Assembly (NCBI GenBank): GCA_034437895.1 | Contig: DAOTTO010000488.1 | Coordinates: 1 to 20,491, forward strand | Origin: JANRLJ01 sp034437895 | GTDB taxonomy: Bacteria > Chloroflexota > Anaerolineae > Aggregatilineales > Phototrophicaceae | DNA length: 20,491 nucleotides | Direction: 5' to 3' | Shown: positions 14,805 through 20,491 of the stretch, piece by piece | How the letters are laid out: every line of letters begins with the position of its first letter | How positions within the stretch are numbered: position 1 is the stretch's first letter | The notes under the pieces: model-generated | The model's database searches: none | What the model saw: only the letters and a program-made list of their open reading frames with translations | Told to the model about the DNA's origin: nothing | Made by a program: the position numbers and the translations under genes

Positions 14805-15217
14805 GAGCCGTCGCCGACTCCAGCTTTATTATCGCTATCGAAAATAATGAGCAGCGGAATCGAGAAAGTTGTCGAGCAGTTTACGATCAATGTAGCGTAA
14901 TTTACTTGCCGCAATCAACGCTCAATGAGGTGGTGTATTTTCTGACGCGAGAAGGTGGGAACAAAGCAGCAACGGCATTTTTGAAACGCTTTCCAGAAAC
15001 GAAATATACCTTGGAATGTCTTGTATCAAAAGATTTATTCCGCATCGCTGAGATTTTGGAAAAATACAGCGACACTCGACTTGACTTTGTAGATGTTTCA
15101 GTTGCCGCCGTTGCGGAGAGGCTGAATATCACGCACATTCTGACGCTTGACCGTCGTGATTTCAGCCTCATCCGCCCCAAGCATATCGATTATTTTGCCG
15201 TGCTGCCTTCATCGTAG
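14801..15217 (+). CDS. VapC-like PIN-domain toxin
   Basis: Protein of 138 residues with the PIN-domain acidic set: D6 in A-V-A-D-S-S, a helix glutamate in S-T-L-N-E-V-V, D in L-D-F-V-D-V-S-V-A-A-V-A, and D in L-T-L-D-R-R-D-F-S. VapC proteins are Mg-dependent RNases that cut tRNA or rRNA when released from their antitoxin. The start ATG overlaps the stop of the antitoxin-like gene. The last 28 bases overlap the 3' end of galE on the opposite strand, so the two transcripts are convergent and could form an antisense overlap. The C-terminus R-P-K-H-I-D-Y-F-A-V-L-P-S-S is ordinary for the family, so the gene looks intact. The target RNA is unknown. Confidence 0.88.
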   Translation: MRAVADSSFIIAIENNEQRNRESCRAVYDQCSVIYLPQSTLNEVVYFLTREGGNKAATAFLKRFPETKYTLECLVSKDLFRIAEILEKYSDTRLDFVDVSVAAVAERLNITHILTLDRRDFSLIRPKHIDYFAVLPSS

Positions 15218-16197
15218 CCGTGTGGATGGCTCTTATGCCAATGCCACGCCGTTTCGATAATGACTTTCAGATCATCATACTCCGGTTCCCAACCGAGTTC
15301 GGAACTGATGCGCGTACTATCCGCCACCAAACGTGCTAAATCTCCGGCGCGGCGCGGGCCGAATTCTACCGGAATCGGATGGCCGGTTACAGCGCGGGCG
15401 GTTTCCAGCACTTCCAACACTGAATACCCGTTCCCGCTGCCGAGGTTATAAACACGGCTCACCCCGTTTTTAAGCGACTCCAACGCCAGAATATGCGCCT
15501 GCGCCAAATCCAACACATGCACATAATCACGGATACAAGTTCCGTCTGGCGTGTCATAATCATTGCCGTACACCATGACTTTTTCGCGCTGACCGAGCGC
15601 CACTTCCAGCACAATCGGGATGAGATGCGTCTCTGGATCATGCGCTTCGCCGATATGCCCGTTAGGATGTGCGCCGCTGGCGTTAAAATAGCGCAGACAG
15701 CAGTACTTCAGGCCATAAATTTTATCCATCCAGCCGAGCAGCCGTTCCGCCACATATTTCGTCTCGCCGTAAACGCTGCCCGGAATCAACGACTCGTCTT
15801 CGTCAATCGGGATGCGCTCCGGCTTATCATAAAGGTTCGCGGTGGACGAGAGGATGAAGCGGCCTACGCCGTGCAGCGTCACCTGTTCCAGCAGATTCAT
15901 CACGCCGCCGATATTATCGCGCAGATATTTAAACGGATTCTGCATACTTTCCCCGACTTGAATATGCGAGGCGAAGTGCATCACGCCATCAAACGGCGCA
16001 TACTGCTTAAAAAATGCCGCCAACTCCTCCTGATTCATCAAATCGCCCTGCACAAAAGTCGCATCTTTATGAATGGCGACCCGATGCCCGGCGCTCAAAT
16101 TATCATAAACGATGACTTCATACCCCCGGCTGACCAGCATCTCGACCACATGACTGCCAATGTACCCCGCCCCGCCCGTGACAAGCACTTTCATCAT
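15190..16197 (-). CDS. galE: UDP-glucose 4-epimerase
   Basis: Protein of 335 residues of the extended short-chain dehydrogenase family that interconverts UDP-glucose and UDP-galactose with bound NAD in the cytoplasm. It carries G8-G-A-G-Y-I-G14 for NAD, S-S-T-A near 120, the catalytic pair Y143-x3-K147 in Y-G-E-T-K, and the family block R-Y-F-N-A-S-G-A then T-C-I-R-D-Y-V-H-V-L-D-L. The length is normal. Two ATGs (16197 and 16194) lie side by side; GGGA is upstream, and 16197 is the more favourable spacing. The longer frame to 16287 adds 30 residues that do not belong to the family. It is divergent from the alpha-CTD-like gene, with a shared 13-base motif before each start. It probably feeds surface polysaccharide or exopolymer synthesis. 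Confidence 0.93.
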   Translation of the reverse strand: MMKVLVTGGAGYIGSHVVEMLVSRGYEVIVYDNLSAGHRVAIHKDATFVQGDLMNQEELAAFFKQYAPFDGVMHFASHIQVGESMQNPFKYLRDNIGGVMNLLEQVTLHGVGRFILSSTANLYDKPERIPIDEDESLIPGSVYGETKYVAERLLGWMDKIYGLKYCCLRYFNASGAHPNGHIGEAHDPETHLIPIVLEVALGQREKVMVYGNDYDTPDGTCIRDYVHVLDLAQAHILALESLKNGVSRVYNLGSGNGYSVLEVLETARAVTGHPIPVEFGPRRAGDLARLVADSTRISSELGWEPEYDDLKVIIETAWHWHKSHPHGYDEGSTAK

Positions 16198-16230
16198 TGT
16201 TCTGTTTTCCCTGTGTTTTCGCTTGATTAG

Positions 16231-16329
16231 AATATGCCTTATTATACACGGTGAATCCTTTTGTTTCTGATGCAGCGCAAGCGTCATTTAATGAAGGGCT
16301 GTAAGTTAGCGTAAGAAATAAGGCATATT
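16231..16329. promoter_or_regulatory. 13-bp inverted motif shared by galE and the alpha-CTD-like gene
   Basis: AATATGCCTTATT (16231-16243) is the exact complement of AATAAGGCATATT (16317-16329), with 73 bases between them. Each copy is itself partly palindromic (AATA...TATT). Read in the direction of its own gene, each gene has AATAAGGCATATT ahead of its start: 33 bases before the galE ATG and 24 before the other. A TATAAT overlaps the galE-side copy on the minus strand (16246-16241). A shared operator, or the ends of a very small mobile element, are both possible. Confidence 0.55.
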
Positions 16330-16353
16330 TTGTGATTGAAAGAGAGCAAACGC

Positions 16354-16581
16354 ATGAATAAAAATCAAGAATGCTACGATATGGCAATTGAAACACTAGG
16401 CGTTAGTGAGGCCTGTGTACAAGCTGCAATAACGTCTGGCTGTACGATAGTAGGAGACTTTTTAGATATGTTTCAAAGGTTCGACAGAGGCACATCCTAC
16501 AGTGTAGCCAATGTTCTATTACCATGCATTGAAGAAATAAAAGATAAAATTGAAGCGATAGGGTGTTACCCACCGATGTAA
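16354..16581 (+). CDS. Small free-standing RNA polymerase alpha-CTD-like protein
   Basis: Protein of 75 residues from the ATG at 16354 (GAGAG upstream). It shows the helix-hairpin-helix order of the RNA polymerase alpha subunit C-terminal domain: I-E-T-L-G-V-S near 13-19, then T-S-G-C-T-I-V-G-D-F-L and, close to the end, C-I-E-E-I-K-D-K-I-E-A-I-G-C. Compare the E. coli alpha pattern D-L-E-L-T, I-x-Y-I-G-D-L and E-I-K-D-x-L-x-S-x-G-L. In the full subunit this domain binds UP-element DNA and activators. A separate copy could bind DNA or activators without the rest of alpha, or compete with it. The DNA-contact residues are not obviously conserved, so it might instead bind protein. It has many cysteines for its size (four). 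The coding call is good; the function is inferred. Confidence 0.65.
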   Translation: MNKNQECYDMAIETLGVSEACVQAAITSGCTIVGDFLDMFQRFDRGTSYSVANVLLPCIEEIKDKIEAIGCYPPM

Positions 16582-16754
16582 TACAACATAGCGAAACGAT
16601 GCCAAGTTCCGCCTATTTGCTCCACGCCTCTCGTTTTATGCTATCGGGCATTTTCACTGTCCGGTAAACTAGGGGAAGCTCATGCTTAGACAAATTTACT
16701 GACCACTCAAATGGGGCAAGATCAATGTAGGGTTTACATGGTCTGAACGATTTT
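16582..16754. other. Intergenic region, possible mobile-element remnant
   Basis: 173 bases without a gene. The stretch about 16640-16745 holds short frames on both strands that stop soon, and phrases such as TAAACTAGGGGAAGCTC and GACCACTCAAATGGGGC that look to me like the ends of insertion sequences. I cannot assign a family. No terminal inverted repeat or target duplication is visible. Confidence 0.3.
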
Positions 16755-17237
16755 TCAGCGGTTTTCGTAAACGGTTGGCACGTCATAACGCTGCATCATA
16801 TCCAGCACTTCACGTCGCTCGATAGCATAGAGCTTACCCCCGACATGATGTTTACGTCGTGATTGGTCAATCAATTGGAGTCGCTTCAAGATATGACCGA
16901 TCCACTGAGCATTCCCCAGCTCGTCGGCAGATTGACCTATTAGAGTGCGAATCTTCTCGCGCAAGTCCGTCCCCTTCACCCAGACAAGCTCATCTGCATT
17001 ACGGGTGAGCAGTTCCAACGCCTGCAAGACCGCCTCTTCACGCTCATTGAGCGAATTACCTTCGCTAATCTGCTCATCCCATTCCGCCGCATTGGAGATG
17101 GCATCTAGCAGTCCGACCACGCCACCCTGTTCTTCAAACAAGGCTACCAGCAGCGACTACAGTTCGCCGGAGCGATTAGGGAGCTTATGTAGTTCAAGCA
17201 CGCTCAAAATAGTTGCGATACACCGCCTGAAAATGGG
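16755..17237 (-). pseudogene. Fragment of a longer protein, interrupted by an in-frame TAG
   Basis: The open part (16755-17141) encodes about 128 residues. The N-terminal half is acidic; the C-terminal half reads WVKGTDLREKIRTLIG, then NAQWIGHILKRLQLID, QSRRKHHVGGKLYAI and EVLDMMQRY. This resembles the winged-helix tail of primase/helicase-type or DUF3631-like proteins of plasmids and phages. Reading further in the same frame, S-L-L-V-A precedes the first codon and a TAG stands at 17157-17159; beyond it the frame stays open as H-K-L-P-N-R-S-G-E-L up to a TGA at 17238. No ribosome-binding site fits the TTG at 17141. I infer a truncated gene broken by a nonsense mutation. A genuine short gene with a weak TTG start is the alternative. 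Confidence 0.45.
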
Positions 17238-17370
17238 TCAGCGCCAATGTGTAAAGCTGGTGACTAAAACACTTAAACGCGATGTGCTGGATTATCGCGC
17301 ACTTCCTCACCATCCGCGCCTTGCGGCAATATGGGCGAGGCAAATATTTTCACCCGTTTTCAAGCGTGAA
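17238..17370 (-). other. Possible further decayed coding sequence behind the anti-sigma gene
   Basis: Downstream of the anti-sigma stop, one minus-strand frame stays open for about 50 codons and ends at a TGA near 17207. It contains H-Q-L-Y-T-L-A-L-T-H-F-Q-A-V-Y-R-N-Y-F-E-R-A. The same bases connect in another frame with the broken gene at 16755-17237. This may be a frameshifted earlier part of that gene or a transposase remnant. I cannot decide from sequence alone, and the stretch is short enough to be chance. Confidence 0.25.
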
Positions 17371-18768
17371 TTATGGTGTTGACATCGGGGTATGAGTCGG
17401 AGTCGGTGCGCCGGGAGTAACCTCTGGCGCGTACTTCAACTGCCAAGGATAGGCCTTCGCGGTGGTGATGCCATCCGGCGCGATGATGATAAAATACGGT
17501 GTGTTATCGCTCTCATAGCCCATCACCGAAATCCGCACCCGTGTGTTGGCCGGAATCGCTCCCAAGGTCTCGGTGGTTACAGCATTAAACTGGCTCATGC
17601 CGATCAAATCCTGAAAAGGCACAGTCGGCGTTGGTGTTATTTCATTACTTCCATAAAGAGTGCGGATTTGCCATTCTCGCGCTTCAGCCGTAGCCAACGT
17701 TTCCTCAGCGATGACGTTATAAACCCATTCCGTCCCATTGTAGTACGCACTAGCAATCCGCACCCGGCTGTTGATCGGGATCGCGCCGAGATCGGCAGTG
17801 GTCGCAAAATCATAGGATAGCAACCCGATAAAGCCGTTGTAGGGGGTCGTCGGGGTGGGCTGCGGAAGCGACACACAGGCATCAGTTAGGCTTAAGCCAT
17901 CGCCATAAATCCAGCCGAAGATGCGATTATCTGTGCCAATGACGTTATACCAATCTGCGCTGCGCTGAAAAACTGCGAGCGTTTCTTGTGGATTCAGCAG
18001 CCCGACCTGTAATGAGGTCACATCGGGAGATTGATAAATCTTTTGGGCGAAAGTCGTGATATTCGTAATCGCACACCCTTCCAACACACTTTCCGGCGCG
18101 ACGAGGGCGGATGTGGTGGTTTGCGGCACGAATCCGCCGCCGCCGATTCCGCCACCTGCTCCCGAAGGCAGTGTTGAGGGGACAAATGTAGAAGGCGGTC
18201 TTGCTGTCGAGATAATCCCCAATTCTTGCTCTTGGGTGGGCGTGATCGTCACTGTCGGCGTTTCCGTTAGGCGGATGCGCGGCGTATATGACGGCAGCGC
18301 GGCAATACTTTCATTCTCGTCGGCAAAATTCTCGTCGGCTGGCGGACGGCTCATAGCAAAGATCAAGATGCCGCCGAGGACGAAGACGATCACTGCTGCT
18401 GCGGCCATCGTGACAGGGAATCGTGTTTGCCGAGTGCGGATAGGTTTCATCGCTTTGAGCGTAGCCGCAGGTTGACGGAATTTCACGGCGGGCTGATTCG
18501 GCTGTGTGGGCAGCGATAGAACGCGCCCATTTTGCGCGGCGGTGTTTTCTTGTTTGATGCTTTCTCGTGTCGATTTCGCCAGCGGAGGGAGCGCCCGCGC
18601 CCGCATCTGCCCCTCGGCTTTAACAACTTCCGCGATGATGCGCCATTCGTTCAGCGCAAGTTGGCATTCCGCGCATCCGGCGAGATGCGATTCTAACGCG
18701 GCGGCTTCCGCCCGACTCAGCGTTCCAGCGAGATAAAAGGGCATTAAGTCCTGCCATTGTTCGTGCAT
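17371..18768 (-). CDS. Membrane anti-sigma factor with zinc finger and SH3-like ectodomain
   Basis: Protein of 465 residues. The N-terminus is a zinc-binding anti-sigma domain (ZAS) with H28-x3-C32-x2-C35. A basic linker and one membrane helix (119-139) follow. The extracytoplasmic part has a T/P-rich stretch, a Gly-rich linker, an SH3-like domain (about 241-297) framed by C232 and C298, which could pair, and two tandem repeats (about 313-370 and 388-446) that share the core LGAIPxNxRVRI. The C-terminus ends in T/P repeats. It should hold the ECF sigma factor inactive at the membrane until an outside signal, perhaps cell-wall related given the SH3-like module, is sensed. It starts five bases after the sigma stop; the GGAGG needed for translation lies within the sigma gene's last codons, so the two are coupled. 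Confidence 0.9.
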   Translation of the reverse strand: MHEQWQDLMPFYLAGTLSRAEAAALESHLAGCAECQLALNEWRIIAEVVKAEGQMRARALPPLAKSTRESIKQENTAAQNGRVLSLPTQPNQPAVKFRQPAATLKAMKPIRTRQTRFPVTMAAAAVIVFVLGGILIFAMSRPPADENFADENESIAALPSYTPRIRLTETPTVTITPTQEQELGIISTARPPSTFVPSTLPSGAGGGIGGGGFVPQTTTSALVAPESVLEGCAITNITTFAQKIYQSPDVTSLQVGLLNPQETLAVFQRSADWYNVIGTDNRIFGWIYGDGLSLTDACVSLPQPTPTTPYNGFIGLLSYDFATTADLGAIPINSRVRIASAYYNGTEWVYNVIAEETLATAEAREWQIRTLYGSNEITPTPTVPFQDLIGMSQFNAVTTETLGAIPANTRVRISVMGYESDNTPYFIIIAPDGITTAKAYPWQLKYAPEVTPGAPTPTHTPMSTP

Positions 18769-18773
18769 AATTT

Positions 18774-19346
18774 TTATAGCCCTCCTTCGGTATAAAGTGC
18801 CTGCCGCAGAGCTTCTTTAGCACGATGCAGCCGGCTTTTGACCGTGCCAGTATTGATCCCCAGCACATCCGCCACTTCCGCGCCGGAAAGCTGTTGATAA
18901 AAGACCAGTTCCAGAATCTCGCGCTGCATCTCCGGCAGAGTCCAGAGCGCACGGCGCACCATAGCCGATTGATTCAGCTTTTCGAGCTTTTCTTGTGGCC
19001 CGGTATCAGGACTTTGGATTTCAAATACATCATCCAGCGGTGTTTGGGTGACGTTGTGCTTCCTCATCGTATTAATCGCCCGATTACGGGCAATCGTCAA
19101 CATCCAGGTTAAAACTTTGCTTTCTCCCCTAAAAGATGCGGCGCTGCGCCATACGGCTAACATCACATCTTGCAATACCTCCTCTGCCAGCGCTCGATCA
19201 TATAAACGCACCGCCAGATAACTTAAAATCGCCGGGCCGAAGCGGGTATATAACTCATCAAGAGCGTGAACTTCCCCACTTGCCATGCGGCGGATGAGTG
19301 CTGCGTCCGGGTCATCGAATGGAATGAACAGGTTTGCCTGCTCCAT
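18774..19346 (-). CDS. ECF-type RNA polymerase sigma factor
   Basis: Protein of 190 residues with region 2 (about 25-93: A-E-E-V-L-Q-D-V, V-W-R-S-A-A-S-F-R-G, W-M-L-T-I-A-R-N-R-A-I) and region 4 (about 132-184: L-P-E-M-Q-R-E-I-L-E-L, L-S-G-A-E-V-A-D-V-L-G-I, G-T-V-K-S-R-L-H-R-A). Regions 1 and 3 are missing, as in ECF sigma factors. It would bind core polymerase and direct it to a stress-type promoter. The GGGGGA before the ATG is strong. The GGAAC...TGTCTA motif upstream, on the same strand, matches the ECF promoter type and suggests autoregulation. The adjacent anti-sigma gene completes the module. The regulon beyond itself cannot be read from this window. Confidence 0.93.
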   Translation of the reverse strand: MEQANLFIPFDDPDAALIRRMASGEVHALDELYTRFGPAILSYLAVRLYDRALAEEVLQDVMLAVWRSAASFRGESKVLTWMLTIARNRAINTMRKHNVTQTPLDDVFEIQSPDTGPQEKLEKLNQSAMVRRALWTLPEMQREILELVFYQQLSGAEVADVLGINTGTVKSRLHRAKEALRQALYTEGGL

Positions 19347-19378
19347 AATTTCCCCCTGCGAAATGACATGTCAACTCT

Positions 19379-19408
19379 ATTAGACACCCGTATGGGGTGA
19401 AAAGTTCC
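19379..19408 (-). promoter_or_regulatory. Candidate ECF-type promoter, autoregulation of the sigma operon
   Basis: On the minus strand, GGAAC (19408-19404) is followed after exactly 17 bases by TGTCTAAT (19386-19379). This is the -35/-10 arrangement of many ECF promoters (GGAAC, N16-17, CGTC or TGTCTA). It ends about 33 bases before the sigma start, which is a normal leader length. Confidence 0.7.
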
Positions 19409-19460
19409 ATAAAATAAGGATATAAGTTTTGTTTTGAGGTGGATTTAAGAGACGATACGT

Positions 19461-19680
19461 TCACACATAAGGTTTAACGGCAAGATTTCCAATCAGTGGC
19501 ATCATATCTTTCAGATTGTGAGTATATACGGGAAGTTGCATTCGATAAGCTACTGACACGATCATGCAATCCTCCCTGCCGATATGATGGCTAAAAGCGC
19601 TCTAACTGCTGCATTGCCCACTCTTGATCAAACGAAGTGAGATAGAATAATTCAAACTGGCTCAGAAGCCCTTTACCCAC
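19461..19680 (-). pseudogene. Truncated and frameshifted VapC-like PIN toxin
   Basis: The minus strand after the antitoxin-like gene encodes the C-terminal half of a PIN protein in two pieces. The first, G-L-L-S-Q-F-E-L-F-Y-L-T-S-F-D-Q-E-W-A-M-Q-Q-L-E-R-F, stops at a TAG inside the T run at 19593-19596. The next frame continues as S-H-H-I-G-R-E-D-C-M-I-V-S-V-A, then Q-L-P-V-Y-T-H-N-L-K-D-M and stops at 19461. H-x-I-G-x-x-D...V-A and L-P-V-Y-T-x-N-x-x-D are the usual PIN C-terminal motifs. Removing one T joins the frames exactly. The N-terminal half with the first catalytic aspartate is absent: the pieces begin at the end of the antitoxin gene. So it is very probably inactive. Confidence 0.72.
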
Positions 19681-19877
19681 TCAACCGGGTCTTCAATATC
19701 AGGGTCAAGAAACTCAATCAGTTCTATCGCTTCCAACATCGCCACAATTTCCGCACCCGTTTTTGGCTGTATGATTGATTCGGTGGGTTCGAGCATATCA
19801 TTCAGCAATTTTGCCAGTTCTTTAAGTTCCTCTAGGCTAAATACTTTCACTTGTTTCCATATTTCGGTGATTGTCAT
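19662..19877 (-). CDS. Antitoxin-like protein of a decayed toxin-antitoxin pair
   Basis: Protein of 71 residues. It is helical, with an L-E-E-L-K-E-L-A-K-L-L-N-D-M-L stretch, then a linker and the ending I-E-F-L-D-P-D-I-E-D-P-V-E-W-V-K-G-F. That closing DPxIEDPVEWV motif is common in small antitoxin-like proteins of Chloroflexota and cyanobacteria that stand before PIN genes. The toxin after it is a pseudogene whose remains begin within its last codons. The antitoxin frame itself is intact, which is expected if loss of the toxin is harmless while loss of the antitoxin is not. The start ATG overlaps the previous small frame by 41 bases. An AGG-type binding site (GGAGG, reading the minus strand) lies upstream. 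Confidence 0.7.
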   Translation of the reverse strand: MTITEIWKQVKVFSLEELKELAKLLNDMLEPTESIIQPKTGAEIVAMLEAIELIEFLDPDIEDPVEWVKGF

Positions 19878-20052
19878 TCGTCAAAACCTCCAGCAATTTA
19901 CGCCTATTATGGGCTAAACCCTCATTTAATCTCCCTTTTTTATAACTAGCTGCACCGACTCTGATACCATCAACATAATCAAGATTTACAAAATGATAAT
20001 CGGCATTTTCGTCTAGGGCGATCTTGTTCTTCTGTTGCATGAACAACTTCAC
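19837..20052 (-). CDS. Small hypothetical protein overlapping the antitoxin-like gene
   Basis: Frame of 71 residues (GTG start at 20052, or ATG at 20040) with no membrane segment and no motif I recognise: the middle reads Y-V-D-G-I-R-V-G-A-A-S-Y-K-K-G-R-L-N-E-G-L. Its ribosome-binding site is poor. The end overlaps the antitoxin-like gene by 41 bases in a different frame. It could be a true upstream gene of the same transcript or the surviving end of a deleted gene. It carries no sign of being the missing toxin. Coding status is uncertain. Confidence 0.35.
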   Translation of the reverse strand: MKLFMQQKNKIALDENADYHFVNLDYVDGIRVGAASYKKGRLNEGLAHNRRKLLEVLTNDNHRNMETSESI

Positions 20053-20137
20053 ACGCTCTATACAAATATTAGTTGCGCTCTACTTATGTAAAACGTAAAA
20101 AAAGAATAGATTACGGCATATTACACGATAATTGATA

Positions 20138-20143
20138 TATAAT
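20138..20143 (+). promoter_or_regulatory. Possible -10 box ahead of the last gene
   Basis: A perfect TATAAT stands 31 bases before the ATG at 20175, in an AT-rich stretch preceded by TTGATA. No matching -35 element lies at 16-18 bases, so this rests on the -10 hexamer alone. Confidence 0.3.
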
Positions 20144-20174
20144 TGATAAAAGGTGTGTAGAAAGGCAACTATTT

Positions 20175-20491
20175 ATGAGCGTATCGGTACGTTGGCTCGA
20201 TGACGCTGCCAAAAACGCCGTGATTTTGGAGTTTGAAGGAGAATGGGAGTGGAATGATTTTCACGCGACGATTCAAACATCACACCAGATGATTGAGAGT
20301 GTCGATTATGGGGTTGATCTTATTGTCCACCATAAAGCCAATAAAGCAGAGCGCACCCCGATGGCGCATTTCCAGAAGGCCATCAAACATCAACCGGACA
20401 ATCTGCGTCAAGTCATTTTAGTCAATCCCAATGCTCATCCCAATTTCATCAAGTTTCTGCAAGCGCTGGCAAAAGTTTTCGAGAAAATGCG
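20175..20491 (+). CDS. STAS-like protein, 3' end outside window
   Basis: The frame opens with ATG at 20175 after AGAAAGG and runs off the end of the window; 105 residues are visible. It begins V-R-W-L-D-D-A-A-K-N-A-V-I-L-E-F-E-G-E-W-E-W-N-D-F, then a helix, V-D-L-I-V-H-H-K near 47-54, and L-R-Q-V-I-L-V-N-P near 77-85, a strand-helix-strand order like that of SpoIIAA/STAS-like proteins. It is not a close copy of the two at 3847 and 4411: it lacks their VDA-x-EV and ARV-x-G motifs but follows the same fold plan. As a soluble small protein its role is probably regulatory. The fold is inferred from pattern only, and the C-terminus is not seen. Confidence 0.62.
   Translation, partial: MSVSVRWLDDAAKNAVILEFEGEWEWNDFHATIQTSHQMIESVDYGVDLIVHHKANKAERTPMAHFQKAIKHQPDNLRQVILVNPNAHPNFIKFLQALAKVFEKM

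Noticed and set aside
15493..16230. Long open frame of 245 codons on the strand opposite galE
   Set aside because: It is antisense to a well-identified gene, its translation shows no domain, and it probably arises from galE codon bias.
16198..16287. N-terminal extension of GalE by 30 residues
   Set aside because: Epimerases begin directly with the M-K-V-L-V-T-G-G strand; the extension covers the intergenic motif and has no family similarity.
16600..16745. Insertion-sequence end between the alpha-CTD-like gene and the broken gene
   Set aside because: Some phrases look like IS ends, but no inverted repeats, target duplication or transposase frame could be shown, so only a low-confidence note is kept.

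Overview
The window looks like a chromosomal stretch of a mesophilic, moderate-GC bacterium, most probably a member of Chloroflexota (Anaerolineae-like). This rests on gene content rather than a marker gene: a zinc-ribbon/FHA protein, a sigma factor paired with an SH3-bearing anti-sigma factor, a DUF2723 membrane protein, small SpoIIAA/STAS-like proteins, several PIN-type toxin-antitoxin pairs and short dispersed palindromes. No rRNA, tRNA or CRISPR array was found. The lineage call is an inference.

Left part (1-8.7 kb). It opens with the tail of a BRO/DinD-like gene. A minus-strand pair follows, an FKBP-type prolyl isomerase and a haloalkane dehalogenase-type hydrolase, with a DinB/YfiT-like protein transcribed divergently from them. 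Next come a zinc-ribbon/FHA protein, two tandem paralogous STAS-like proteins on the minus strand, a 675-residue DUF2723 membrane protein and a flavin monooxygenase.

Middle (8.7-16.6 kb). An ABC exporter half with a degenerate Walker B motif is followed by a small conserved-looking hypothetical protein and a MutS-like ATPase lacking the mismatch-recognition domain. A tightly packed plus-strand run of six genes comes next: antitoxin-like, PIN toxin, DUF2617-like, DUF350-like membrane protein, antitoxin-like, PIN toxin. It ends tail-to-tail, overlapping galE. Divergent from galE is a small free-standing protein resembling the C-terminal domain of RNA polymerase alpha. The two share one 13-bp motif placed symmetrically in the intergenic region.

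Right part (16.6-20.5 kb). Degraded coding sequence borders an ECF sigma / membrane anti-sigma operon with a good candidate autoregulated ECF promoter. A third toxin-antitoxin locus keeps its antitoxin-like gene, but its PIN toxin is truncated and frameshifted. The window closes with the start of another STAS-like gene.

The strongest structure not explained by genes is a set of short dispersed palindromes in gaps, plus a repeat that has become part of the DUF2723 reading frame. I see no obviously new defence or biosynthetic system. The best candidates for follow-up are the six-gene double-PIN cluster, the free alpha-CTD-like protein with its shared operator-like motif, and the decayed VapC.
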